Of a stretch of DNA of 6,974 nt, positions 1-6,360 are shown one piece after another. The stretch's first letter is position 1, and each line of letters begins with the position of its first letter. Source of the DNA: CAIPFQ01 sp035480615 (GTDB taxonomy: Bacteria > Chlamydiota > Chlamydiia > Chlamydiales > SM23-39); the NCBI GenBank assembly GCA_035480615.1, contig DATIHO010000120.1, positions 1-6,974 of the forward strand, written 5' to 3'. Made by a program: the position numbers and the translations under genes. The notes beneath the pieces are model-generated. The model saw nothing but the letters and a program-made list of their open reading frames with translations. It was not told where the DNA came from and made no database searches.

Positions 1-116
1 TCACTTTGGCTACGTCAGCTTTGCAACAAATTTTTGGTCTTCACTCGCGCCTTGCCATTCGGCAATGGTCGCTCGCTCCAGACACAAAAATTTGTGCAGC
101 TTCCTTGCCAAAGTGA
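1..116. repeat. 116-bp imperfect palindromic element
   Basis: The two halves form one long imperfect hairpin. The outer 10 bp (TCACTTTGGC at 1-10 against GCCAAAGTGA at 107-116) pair perfectly. Inner matches include an AGCT..GCA..CAAATTTTTG block in each arm and TTGCC-ATTC-GGCAA at the tip (52-65). It sits where the missing C-terminal part of the adjacent transposase gene should be and supplies its out-of-family tail and stop codon. It resembles a MITE or a dispersed palindromic element in design, but I do not recognise the family. The left arm starts at base 1, so the element may continue outside the window. Confidence 0.6.
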
Positions 117-424
117 ACATTATTTTTGATAAATGGTATAAACTGTCGCGCCACAGCAATGGCGCTTTTTCCCTTGATGTAACCGACTACTTCGGCTACG
201 GAATACTTCGGAGGAATTTTTATCAACATATGCACGTGGTCTTGCACCATGTGCCCCTCGATTATTGTCGAGCCTCTTTGGGATGCCAGTTCGTGGAATA
301 CCGGACCCAAAAATTTCCGCACACTCCCATAGAGGGCTTTTTTACGCCCCTTCGGGATAAAGACTATGTGATATTTACAATCCCATTTAGAATGGGTCAA
401 ACTTTCGTAAGACGGTGTCGTCAT
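41..424 (-). pseudogene. tnpA: IS200/IS605-family transposase TnpA, C-terminally truncated
   Basis: Single-strand DNA transposase of the Y1 HUH class. The reading frame gives 127 residues. Residues 1-95 match the family: the N-terminal HSKWDCKYHIVFIPKGRKK stretch, the HUH metal-binding motif H63-V-H65 within QDHVHMLIKIPPKYS, and GKSAIAVARQF at 85-95. The normal continuation (the FWARGYxVSTVG block and the helix with the catalytic tyrosine) is absent. In its place are about 32 unrelated residues, most of them encoded by the palindrome at 1-116. Without the tyrosine it cannot cleave DNA. The start is firm: AAGGAGATCAT precedes the ATG at 424 on the minus strand. Normal family length is about 140-155 residues. 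Confidence 0.88.
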
Positions 425-540
425 ATGATCTCCTTTGTTGGACCGTCAAGCCCGCAAAGAGCATAGACACACCGTCTTGCTTTTTCACTGAATCTATAGG
501 CCAAGCCTTGGGAGTCCACTAGTCAAACTAGTGGTTTACC
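117..540 (-). mobile_element. IS200/IS605-type element remnant
   Basis: The remnant consists of the truncated tnpA plus about 115 bp upstream of it, which includes a subterminal hairpin. Elements of this family have no terminal inverted repeats; short hairpins near each end are recognised as single strands by TnpA. Only the tnpA-proximal left end survives. The opposite end has been replaced by the palindrome at 1-116, or lies beyond the window. The exact outer boundary near 535-545 is an estimate, since these elements make no target duplication. Confidence 0.6.
516..534. repeat. Left-end hairpin of the IS200/IS605 element
   Basis: CCACTAG (516-522) and CTAGTGG (528-534) form a perfect 7-bp stem around a 5-nt TCAAA loop. 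It lies about 90 bp upstream of the tnpA start, where IS200/IS605 left-end hairpins lie. A second small palindrome, CCAAG-C-CTTGG, is at 501-511. I infer that this is the TnpA recognition hairpin. Confidence 0.6.
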
Positions 541-556
541 TGTCTGTAATTATAAT

Positions 557-862
557 ATGAAATTTGATTCTAATTACAAGTCCTATGAAGACATGGTAGA
601 TTCAGAAGCATTGACCTATCTGGTCACCGGTCTTAAGGACGCCGATCACCAGATCTTAGCAATAAAATATGTAACTTTTGATGCTTCAAATGAGATCGGC
701 GAAAGGATTCAACTTGGGCTAGGAACACTTCAAAACATTGAACAAACTTTGAGTGTTTGCATACCAAAACAAACAGGAAAAGCCTACCTGCTGGATACAA
801 TCACTCACAAAATCGTGAATATCCACGAGTCCACTGAGAGAAAAAATATCATCTGTTTATAA
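557..862 (+). CDS. Hypothetical protein, possibly an IS-truncated remnant
   Basis: An ORF of 101 residues that I do not recognise. It is predicted soluble, with no signal peptide or membrane segment, and is moderately acidic. No Shine-Dalgarno sequence precedes the ATG; a TATAAT hexamer directly abuts it at 551-556, which is too close to serve as its promoter's -10 with a normal leader. The frame stays open leftwards through the IS hairpin to a TAG at 497-499. The ORF may therefore be the 3' part of a gene interrupted by the IS element rather than a complete gene. A hairpin lies shortly after its stop. Confidence 0.4.
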   Translation: MKFDSNYKSYEDMVDSEALTYLVTGLKDADHQILAIKYVTFDASNEIGERIQLGLGTLQNIEQTLSVCIPKQTGKAYLLDTITHKIVNIHESTERKNIICL

Positions 863-877
863 TCTATTGTGATACTT

Positions 878-911
878 GTGATGCCTGTGACTCCCCGAGA
901 AGGGGCATCAC
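878..911 (+). terminator. Possible hairpin terminator after the orphan ORF
   Basis: GTGATGCC (878-885) pairs with GGCATCAC (904-911). An alternative CCCC-GAGAA-GGGG stem lies inside the loop. It begins 15 bp after the stop at 862. There is no proper T-run after it (CATTTCAATA), so a classical intrinsic terminator is not secure; it could also be a simple inverted repeat. Confidence 0.3.
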
Positions 912-1022
912 ATTTCAATACATTGTCACAGAGAAAATTGTTGCTTTAACTATAGCCACCCCTTTACCCCATACTCTAGCCTTGGATTATACCATCCACA
1001 GCTACTCTTCCTGGGTAATCAG

Positions 1023-1066
1023 ATCTAAACTTCACAAAAACTACTACATTTTTGTGAAATTTAGAT
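1023..1066. promoter_or_regulatory. Distal AbiEi operator (inverted repeat IR1)
   Basis: TTCACAAAAA (1031-1040) and TTTTTGTGAA (1049-1058) are perfect inverted arms around an 8-bp spacer. The symmetry extends outward after one mismatch to ATCTAAA (1023-1029) and TTTAGAT (1060-1066), giving 18-bp arms with 17 matches. The same core recurs 52 bp downstream. AbiEi antitoxins of the AbiE family repress their own operon by binding paired inverted repeats, so this is inferred to be an autoregulatory site. Confidence 0.75.
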
Positions 1067-1078
1067 ATTTTCTATTGT
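1051..1078 (+). promoter_or_regulatory. Candidate abiE promoter between the two operators
   Basis: A weak sigma70-like pair fits here: TTTGTG at 1051-1056 and TATTGT at 1073-1078, 16 bp apart. It lies between and partly within the two inverted repeats, so bound antitoxin would block it. Neither hexamer is a good consensus match; the position is inferred mainly from the operator layout. Confidence 0.25.
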
Positions 1079-1080
1079 CT

Positions 1081-1112
1081 TTTTCACAAAAACATGCTAC
1101 TTTTTGTGAAAA
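1081..1112. promoter_or_regulatory. Proximal AbiEi operator (inverted repeat IR2)
   Basis: TTTTCACAAAAA (1081-1092) and TTTTTGTGAAAA (1101-1112) form perfect 12-bp arms around an 8-bp spacer. The core half-sites and spacer length are identical to those of IR1 at 1031-1058. The centre-to-centre distance of 52 bp is about five helical turns, so both sites face the same side of the DNA. The repeat ends 15 bp before the abiEi ATG. In the mRNA it would fold into an AU-rich hairpin just ahead of the ribosome binding site. Confidence 0.78.
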
Positions 1113-1127
1113 GTGAGTGGGAACAAT

Positions 1128-1736
1128 ATGCACGAAAGTATAGAAAAAAAAATAAAAAATAGGATTCTCGAACACGGCAGTGGCTGGTGTTTTACTCCTA
1201 TGCATTTTGCAGATTTGGGCAGCGATGCATCTATTCGAAAAGCCCTCTCCCAACTTCAGAAACAAAACTTTATTAGAAGACTGGCGCAGGGTTTGTATGA
1301 CTATCCAAAAAAGCATGATCTATTGGGCATTATCCCCCCAGATGTCAACGAGGTAGCTAAAGCAATTGCGGAAAAAGATAGTGTACTAATTCAACCTGCA
1401 GGTGCTCATGCGGCAAATTTAGTAGGCTTTTCCACGCAAGTTCCAGGCCGAGTGATATTTCTTACCGAAGGGGCATCTAAGAAGGTGAAAGTTGGCAACC
1501 AAGAAATTATTTTCAAAAAAACCACAAGAAAAAACATGCTTTCAGCTGGAACGAGAGAAGGTCTTCTAATACAAGCTTTAAAAAATCTAGGAAAAGATCA
1601 CATCGACAAAAAGATGCATGTGCAAATTGCAAAATTACTCAAAGATTCGACTGCAGAAGAAATTAGAAAAAACATGAAGTTCGCTCCAGCCTGGATTAGA
1701 GTTCTTGTTTTTGAAATCATAGGAATTAAACCATGA
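1128..1736 (+). CDS. abiEi: AbiEi-family antitoxin (DUF6088 type) of a type IV toxin-antitoxin system
   Basis: A protein of 202 residues. Residues about 20-60 form the N-terminal winged helix-turn-helix typical of AbiEi (SIRKALSQL then FIRRLAQGLYDYPK). The C-terminal antitoxin domain follows, with family signatures such as QPAGAHAANLVGFSTQVPG, VIFLTEG and KVKVGNQEIIFK. It neutralises the AbiEii toxin without a stable protein complex, as is known for type IV systems, and represses its own operon. I chose ATG 1128 because GTGGGA at 1117-1122 is a usable ribosome binding site. The upstream in-frame GTG at 1113 directly abuts IR2 and has no ribosome binding site. The stop overlaps the toxin start by 4 bp (ATGA), implying translational coupling. 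The gene looks intact. Confidence 0.9.
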   Translation: MHESIEKKIKNRILEHGSGWCFTPMHFADLGSDASIRKALSQLQKQNFIRRLAQGLYDYPKKHDLLGIIPPDVNEVAKAIAEKDSVLIQPAGAHAANLVGFSTQVPGRVIFLTEGASKKVKVGNQEIIFKKTTRKNMLSAGTREGLLIQALKNLGKDHIDKKMHVQIAKLLKDSTAEEIRKNMKFAPAWIRVLVFEIIGIKP

Positions 1737-2749
1737 GTGAGATTGATCTTTTACCTCAAAACGAACGAGAACTTTTTTTCAGAGCTGCCATTGATACCAA
1801 GGATATGCCTTTTGAAATTATTGAAAAAGACTATTGGGTCGTATGGGTTTTGAAAAGATTGTTTTCGCTAGAGAAGATGAAGCCGTATCTCACCTTTAAA
1901 GGGGGTACATCTCTTTCAAAAGTATATGGCTTGATTGATCGTTTTTCAGAAGATATTGATCTTTCAATCGAAAGAGAATTTTTTGGCTTTGGTGAACCTC
2001 ATAATCCTGAAAATGCCCCTTCCAAGAAAAAACAAAACGCTATCATCGATAACCTTTCAAAAGCTTGCTCCAATTATGTACAAACAGAAATGTTAGTCAG
2101 CCTTAAAGAAACTTTTGCTGCAGAGCTCAGAACAACCGATGGGTGGCAGATTTTTTCTGATCCAGAAGATCCTGATGCCCAATCATTGCTCTTTGAATAT
2201 CCAAGTAACAGCTCAAAAACAGGGTATATTCGTCCACTTGTAAAAATCGAAATTGGAGCAAGGTCCGAACATTGGCCTGTCAGCGAACACAAAATAGAGA
2301 GCTATGTTAAGGAAGCGTTAAAAGAAAAAATTCATGAACCTGATACAGTTATTCGCGTACTGAATGCTGAGAGAACTTTTTGGGAAAAAGCAACTATTCT
2401 TCATCAATACGCACACCTGCCTGAAGATAAAAAGCTTCCACCACGCATCTCTAGACATTTTTATGATTTTTTTCGATTAATAAACTCTTCAATAAAGAAA
2501 AAAGCCATTCAAGAAATAGCTTTACTTGAAAGAGTGGCCAATCATAAAAGCATTTATTTTGCTTCAGGCTGGGCAAGCTATGGCACTGCCAGAAAAGGAA
2601 GCTTAAAGCTCGTTCCTCCATCTCACGTTTTAAAAGAACTTCAAAAAGACTACGGTCTAATGAAATCCATGTTTTTTAGAGAGGTTCCTGCCTGGGAATT
2701 GATCTTAAAAACCGTCAGAGAATTTGAAAACGAATTTAACAAAGAATAG
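1733..2749 (+). CDS. abiEii: AbiEii/AbiGii nucleotidyltransferase toxin (type IV TA system)
   Basis: A 338-residue DNA polymerase beta-like nucleotidyltransferase (AbiEii family, PF08843). All family motifs are present: KGGTSL at 56-61, followed by the two metal-binding aspartates D74 and D76 in RFSEDIDLS; K171-x-E173 in the central strand; AERTFWEKATILHQ at 212-225, with the catalytic-region K219; and RHFYD at 241-245. The toxin is therefore probably active. Relatives block growth by nucleotide transfer; the mycobacterial MenT toxins add nucleotides to tRNA acceptor ends, and AbiE systems can abort phage infection. The target here is unknown. The start is the ATG inside the ATGA overlap with the antitoxin gene. 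The next gene follows after 17 bp. Confidence 0.93.
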   Translation: MSEIDLLPQNERELFFRAAIDTKDMPFEIIEKDYWVVWVLKRLFSLEKMKPYLTFKGGTSLSKVYGLIDRFSEDIDLSIEREFFGFGEPHNPENAPSKKKQNAIIDNLSKACSNYVQTEMLVSLKETFAAELRTTDGWQIFSDPEDPDAQSLLFEYPSNSSKTGYIRPLVKIEIGARSEHWPVSEHKIESYVKEALKEKIHEPDTVIRVLNAERTFWEKATILHQYAHLPEDKKLPPRISRHFYDFFRLINSSIKKKAIQEIALLERVANHKSIYFASGWASYGTARKGSLKLVPPSHVLKELQKDYGLMKSMFFREVPAWELILKTVREFENEFNKE

Positions 2750-2766
2750 CTTGTATAGGAAAACTA

Positions 2767-3816
2767 ATGAAATTCTAAACACCTTTACCATTAAACCCAG
2801 GCGATAAAGTCGCCATTATATCCCCTTCTTCTGGAATGCCTTTTCTTTTTCCATGGGTATACAAGCAAGGATTAAATCGAATTAGAGAAATTTTTAAGCT
2901 CGTACCTGTAGAATTTCCTACTGCTTGCCAAAGTCCAGAATATCTCTCTCAAAATCCAGAAGCTCGGGCAAAAGACATTAACGAAGCTTTTTCAGACCCT
3001 TCTATTAAAGGCATCATTGCGACCATTGGCGGAATCGACCAAATCAGGATACTTCCTTACTTGGACAAAGAGATTATTTCAAGAAATCCCAAAATTTTTA
3101 TGGGCTACAGTGATTGCACTAATCTCCATTTGTTCTTATGGAATTTGGGCATTATTTCTTATTACGGAGGTGCTGTGATGACCCAATTTGCAATGGGCGG
3201 TGGGATGCAAAATTATACAATTGACTCGATAAAAAAATCTCTTTTTCATCCTCCAATTGGTCATGTAAGCGCTGCCTCTGAATACAGTGATGCTGATCTA
3301 GATTGGGCTGATGAAAACAATTTAAATAAAAAACGCCCCGTGTATCCAAGTAAAGGATGGTATTGGCATAACACCCAAGAGCAAATAATAGAAGGAAGAC
3401 TATGGGGAGGCTGCCTGGAAGTCCTCGATTTGCATTTATCAGTTAGGCGATATTTACCTGCTTTTGAGAAATTGGATGGATCTATACTTTTCCTAGAGAC
3501 TTCAGAAGAGATGCCTTCTGAAGGTCTCGTGTATTGCTTTATTTCTGCTCTAGCTGAAATAGGCTTTTTACAAAGATTCAAAGCAATCTTAATGGCATAT
3601 CCAAAAGCACAATTTTGCGATAGACAGCCTCCAGAAGGACGTGACGCCTTTATCTTAAATCAACAAAATGCAGTAAAAAATGCTCTCAAGGATTACAACA
3701 TTGCTCTTCCTGTTATTTTCAATATGAACTTTGGACATACTGATCCGCAAATAATCATTCCAAATGGTGGCGATGTAAGGATCGATTGCGCCGCAAAGAC
3801 AATCGAATTTCATTAA
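2767..3816 (+). pseudogene. LD-carboxypeptidase / MccF-like peptidase (S66) with a stop at codon 4
   Basis: The family is clear: a serine peptidase of the S66 fold that cleaves murein tetrapeptides or, in MccF, detoxifies microcin C-type compounds. ATG 2767 has an upstream AGGA (2757-2760), but its fourth codon is TAA (2776-2778). The frame after it continues with the conserved N-terminus (NPGDKVAIISPSSG) before the next ATG at 2836. Counted from 2767 (349 codons with the stop as one), the triad is Ser115 in GYSD, Glu244 in LFLETSEEMP and His324 in FGHTDP; from 2836 these are 92, 221 and 301. The remaining 326 residues are intact. An ATG 2836 start would lack the first beta strand and has no ribosome binding site. 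It is either a fresh nonsense allele, a reinitiating gene or a base error. It lies 17 bp after abiEii and may be co-transcribed. Confidence 0.85.
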
Positions 3817-3874
3817 ATTAATGTCGCTTTAATGCCCTTAAAACAAATTAAAATGTGCCAAAACATTCCTCAAA

Positions 3875-3895
3875 TGCGTAAAAATTGCGTAATTC
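3875..3895 (+). repeat. Left copy of a 21-bp boundary repeat
   Basis: The sequence reads TGCGTAA-N4-TGCGTAA-TTC, so the heptamer TGCGTAA occurs twice with an 11-bp period. A copy with one difference lies in opposite orientation at 6361-6381. It sits in the 182-bp gap between the peptidase gene and the first GNAT gene, where I see no other feature. It could be a recombination or insertion boundary, or a binding site for a protein that contacts adjacent helical turns. Confidence 0.6.
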
Positions 3896-3998
3896 ATCCA
3901 AAATAGTCTCATTTACCTGTTGATTTACTAGAGAGTTGATGTTTTTAGTGGGGAGATTGGTCGAACCTCTAGATTAAAATTCTGAAGACAAATAAATA

Positions 3999-4457
3999 TC
4001 ACAGATACATTTTCATCCCTTCATGAGTAGCTTGGAATCCAAGCGTTTCATAAAATCTTTTAGCATCTAATCGCTTTTTATTTGTGGTTAGTTGAATAAT
4101 TTTACACCCATTTTTTCGGCCCATGTCTATTACCTGATTAATCATCCATTTCCCAGCACCTTGACCTCGACAGGCAGTTGCAATACGCACAGCTTCTATA
4201 TTCATTCTCAACCCTCCCTGAAAAGTCAGTGAGGGCATAACCGTTAAATGGCAGGTACCTATAATCACACCATTTTCTTCTACGACCATTAAAAACTGAT
4301 TCGGATCGGCGTTAATTTGATCGAAAGCTTTTTGATAGGTTGGCGCAATCCCTTCGGCAGATTCTTCTCTCTTTTGCCCTAATTCATCGTCAGCTAATAA
4401 AGAAATAACATCATGCAAATCGTCTTGTTTTGCCTTTCTAAAATTAAATAAAGTCAT
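3999..4457 (-). CDS. GNAT family N-acetyltransferase
   Basis: A complete 152-residue GNAT enzyme that transfers an acetyl group from acetyl-CoA to an amine; the substrate cannot be told. Seen in the sequence are the FRKAKQDDL start typical of the fold, motif A with the acetyl-CoA pyrophosphate loop R97-G-Q-G-A-G102 preceded by the strand NIEAVRIA, and the C-terminal motif B RFYETLGF at 134-141. The AAGGAAG at 4465-4471 (read on the minus strand) is a well-spaced ribosome binding site. The gene points against its neighbours, and no partner gene precedes it except a broken 3' fragment at 4507-4647. Small single-domain GNATs of this size often act on toxins, antibiotics or peptides, but that is not shown here. 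Confidence 0.92.
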   Translation of the reverse strand: MTLFNFRKAKQDDLHDVISLLADDELGQKREESAEGIAPTYQKAFDQINADPNQFLMVVEENGVIIGTCHLTVMPSLTFQGGLRMNIEAVRIATACRGQGAGKWMINQVIDMGRKNGCKIIQLTTNKKRLDAKRFYETLGFQATHEGMKMYL

Positions 4458-4506
4458 TTTTCATCTTCCTTTTAAAAATGGCCTAAAAATTTTAGAACTG
4501 ACGAAC

Positions 4507-4647
4507 TTAAATTTCATGGGTAAGCACCATAAAGCCAGGATTCGCGAGATGCTTTTCAAAAACAGCATTCGCTTCAAAATGTTTCGGATGATTCATAAAC
4601 ACATCTAAAGCATGTCTATCTTTAAAATGAATTTCCACACCTATGCG
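4507..4647 (-). pseudogene. 3' remnant of an unidentified gene cut by IS material
   Basis: On the minus strand the frame from 4647 to the TAA at 4507-4509 encodes 46 residues beginning RIGVEIHFKDRHALDVFMNH and ending FMVLTHEI. The HFKD-AL-HP-H spacing recalls the ends of small alpha-beta barrel (Dabb or antibiotic-monooxygenase-like) proteins, but the fragment is too short to assign. It has no start codon of its own and meets a stop (CTA read in reverse, 4648-4650) exactly where the IS256 transposase fragment joins. I infer that it is the tail of a gene destroyed by the IS insertion or a later deletion. It lies about 50 bp upstream of the GNAT gene in the same orientation, so the two may once have been an operon. 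Confidence 0.5.
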
Positions 4648-5008
4648 CTATGCGTCTCGTTGACACCCCTTGTATGTACATCTCAGCAATCGCCAATTTC
4701 AAAGCCTTCTCAGACCTTTCGCCTTTTTCTAAGCATTGAGGGTAAAAAGCCAACCCACGGGTTTGGGGCACTTGTAATTGAAGTTGTCCAAAACGGGTCT
4801 GTACCTTTTTATCTTTGAAACCGTTAGCATAACCCTTTCTGCCCTCTGTGCGCTCATATGGAGCTGCTTGCACAGCGTGCTCTCGTTCAGACTTCATCAT
4901 TTCGTTGAAGAGCCTGCTGAGTAGATCGCTAAGGCCATGAAGGCCTTGTTGTCCAAGTTGCTCAATGAGTTCATGGATAATTTCGATATTAGTGCTGTTT
5001 GAGATCAT
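4622..5008 (-). pseudogene. IS256-family transposase, N-terminal fragment
   Basis: The frame encodes 128 residues of a mutator-type (IS256) DDE transposase that is normally about 400 long. The first ~119 are family-like: an N-terminal helix region, then RKGYANGFKDKKVQTRFGQLQLQVPQTR-type strands (written here in part) and EMYIQGVSTRR. After that the frame leaves the family within a few residues (IAHRCGNSF) at the joint near 4648. All catalytic DDE residues lie in the missing part, so it is inactive. ATG 5008 has a strong GAGGAGA ribosome binding site upstream on the minus strand. The leader up to about 5090 is retained. Confidence 0.88.
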
Positions 5009-5097
5009 TGTTTCTCCTCTGTTTTTTGATCAAAACTTCAGAGAACGTGATCTCAAACTTTTTTTTCAACCCCCACCACCACTCCGGCTAGGGACAC
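4648..5097 (-). mobile_element. IS256-family insertion sequence remnant (5' end only)
   Basis: The transposase 5' third and its leader are present. The outer end probably lies near GGGACACTTG at 5091-5100, judged from the start of the neighbouring gene's similarity; I cannot verify the terminal repeat because the other end is deleted. The inner joint at 4647/4648 has the 7-mer CTATGCG tandemly repeated (4641-4647 and 4648-4654). Confidence 0.55.
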
Positions 5098-5529
5098 TTG
5101 AATTTACAGAACAAATGTTACACTACCGGAAAATTCTTTCGAGGTGAATCCGATACAACCTATTGGATTGCTTATGATAAAAAAACCCCTTTTGCCTTTC
5201 TGATAACCTCTCCTATTCGTGCCTTTAGCATTTTCATTAAAGATCAAAAGGGAACTATCTTTGGAGGAGCCTCTGGGACTCTATTTTATGGCTCTCTTTA
5301 TGTGGATTCACTTTGGATCGACAAAACTTTGCGCCATCAAGGCTGGGGAACAAAGCTCCTGAGTGAGGCAGAAAGCATGGGAAGGAAGTATGGAGCCTCA
5401 TTCGTTACTCTTAACACAATGGATTGGGAAGCTCTTCCCTTCTATCAGAAGCTTGGATATTCAATCGAATTCATAAGAAAAGGGTACGAAAAAGAGTCGA
5501 AGATGTTTATGTTGAGAAAGAACCTATGA
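5098..5529 (+). CDS. GNAT family N-acetyltransferase, N-terminus probably chimeric or truncated
   Basis: The frame gives 143 residues from a TTG; it opens after a TAG at 5089-5091 and contains no good ATG start. From about residue 43 (FSIFIKDQKGTIFGGASG) it is a typical small GNAT with motif A R79-H-Q-G-W-G-T85, followed by TLNTMDWEALPFYQKLGY and a usual C-terminus. Residues about 16-40 (GESDTTYWIAYD, TPFAFLITSPI) instead resemble the beta-strand region of aminoglycoside 6'-acetyltransferase-like GNATs, so two GNAT genes may have been fused. The 5' end abuts the IS256 end, which probably removed the native start. Whether the protein is made or active is uncertain. It ends 6 bp before the amidohydrolase gene and may be co-transcribed with it. 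Confidence 0.75.
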   Translation: MNLQNKCYTTGKFFRGESDTTYWIAYDKKTPFAFLITSPIRAFSIFIKDQKGTIFGGASGTLFYGSLYVDSLWIDKTLRHQGWGTKLLSEAESMGRKYGASFVTLNTMDWEALPFYQKLGYSIEFIRKGYEKESKMFMLRKNL

Positions 5530-5535
5530 GATTAA

Positions 5536-6345
5536 ATGATTAAAGTTGCAGCATACCAATATACCCCCGCTAATGACATCCAAGCTCGAAAAGCTCAGAT
5601 ACAAAACATCTTGGAAAAAGCTGCATCCAAGCATGTTGATTTTTTATGCCTCCCAGAAGGGGCTTTAACTGGCTACTACGCTCAAGAAGAGTTAGCTCGT
5701 AAAAATTCCCTCGAAGTAGAAGGGGAAGATTTTCAAGAATGGCTTGAAGTCTTTAGAAATTCCGCTGCAACAGTGATTGTCGGGTTTAACGAACGGGATG
5801 GCAATCAGATTTTTGACTCAGCTGCGACTATTGAAAATGGCAGCCTACTTGGCGTGCAGAGAAAGCATTACCTTTATCACAACTATTTTGCTTCAGGGAC
5901 TTCTTTTTCTCCTTTCAGCAGTAAAGACATTACATTTGGAGTTGTGATCTGTCTCGACACCAACTATTTTGAACCTGCACGCATTCTTGCATTGCAGGGA
6001 GCAACCATTCTTTTTTCCCCTATGTGCAATAAAGTCCCTTTGGATCATGCCTACGCAAAACGTCCTCCATACTACAGTCAGTTTGTTGCTCGAACTCATG
6101 AAAATCGTTGCTGGCTTATTTCTGCTGATTGGATTTGGGTCGACGATGGTGCAACAGTTTGTCTAGGTCATAGTGTAATTTATGATCCAGATGGTCGTGA
6201 AATTGCACGTAGTCAAGAGGGAGAAGAACAGTTTTTAATCGCTGATATTCCCCTTAATCATCTATTCCACGAGAAAGGAAGAAGAGTACATGGGAGTCAA
6301 AAACTTGCTCAAACTATTGAGCAATTGACTCAAGGAGCTATGTAG
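5536..6345 (+). CDS. Carbon-nitrogen hydrolase (nitrilase superfamily)
   Basis: A complete cytosolic enzyme of 269 residues that hydrolyses a carbon-nitrogen bond of an amide or a related substrate. The catalytic triad is visible: Glu41 in LCLPEGALTGYY, Lys110 in VQRKHYLYH, and nucleophile Cys139 in GVVICLDTNYFEPAR. The C-terminal strands with HSVIYDPDGREIARSQEGEE also match the family. Length is normal (260-300). It starts at ATG 5536, 6 bp after the GNAT stop, with only a weak GAG as ribosome binding site, so translational coupling to the GNAT frame is likely. The substrate cannot be inferred; candidates include amidase, N-carbamoyl hydrolase and omega-amidase. The gene is followed within 15 bp by a 21-bp repeat, and no terminator is evident. 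Confidence 0.93.
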   Translation: MIKVAAYQYTPANDIQARKAQIQNILEKAASKHVDFLCLPEGALTGYYAQEELARKNSLEVEGEDFQEWLEVFRNSAATVIVGFNERDGNQIFDSAATIENGSLLGVQRKHYLYHNYFASGTSFSPFSSKDITFGVVICLDTNYFEPARILALQGATILFSPMCNKVPLDHAYAKRPPYYSQFVARTHENRCWLISADWIWVDDGATVCLGHSVIYDPDGREIARSQEGEEQFLIADIPLNHLFHEKGRRVHGSQKLAQTIEQLTQGAM

Positions 6346-6360
6346 TGACAGTAGAGAGAC

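Noticed and set aside
65..466. 133-codon plus-strand frame
   Set aside because: It lies antisense to the recognisable IS200 transposase gene and shows no family features.
551..556. TATAAT as the promoter of the orphan ORF
   Set aside because: It touches the ATG, leaves no room for a leader, and no -35 element sits at the right distance.
1113..1127. GTG at 1113 as the abiEi start
   Set aside because: It directly abuts the IR2 operator and lacks a ribosome binding site; ATG 1128 has GTGGGA at suitable spacing.
3811..3823. Palindrome CATTAA-A-TTAATG over the peptidase stop
   Set aside because: It is short, entirely AT-rich apart from its ends, and lacks terminator character.
3946..3972. tRNA-like T-arm (GGTTCGACC on the minus strand)
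   Set aside because: The flanking 5-mers do not pair and no other tRNA arms can be built around it.
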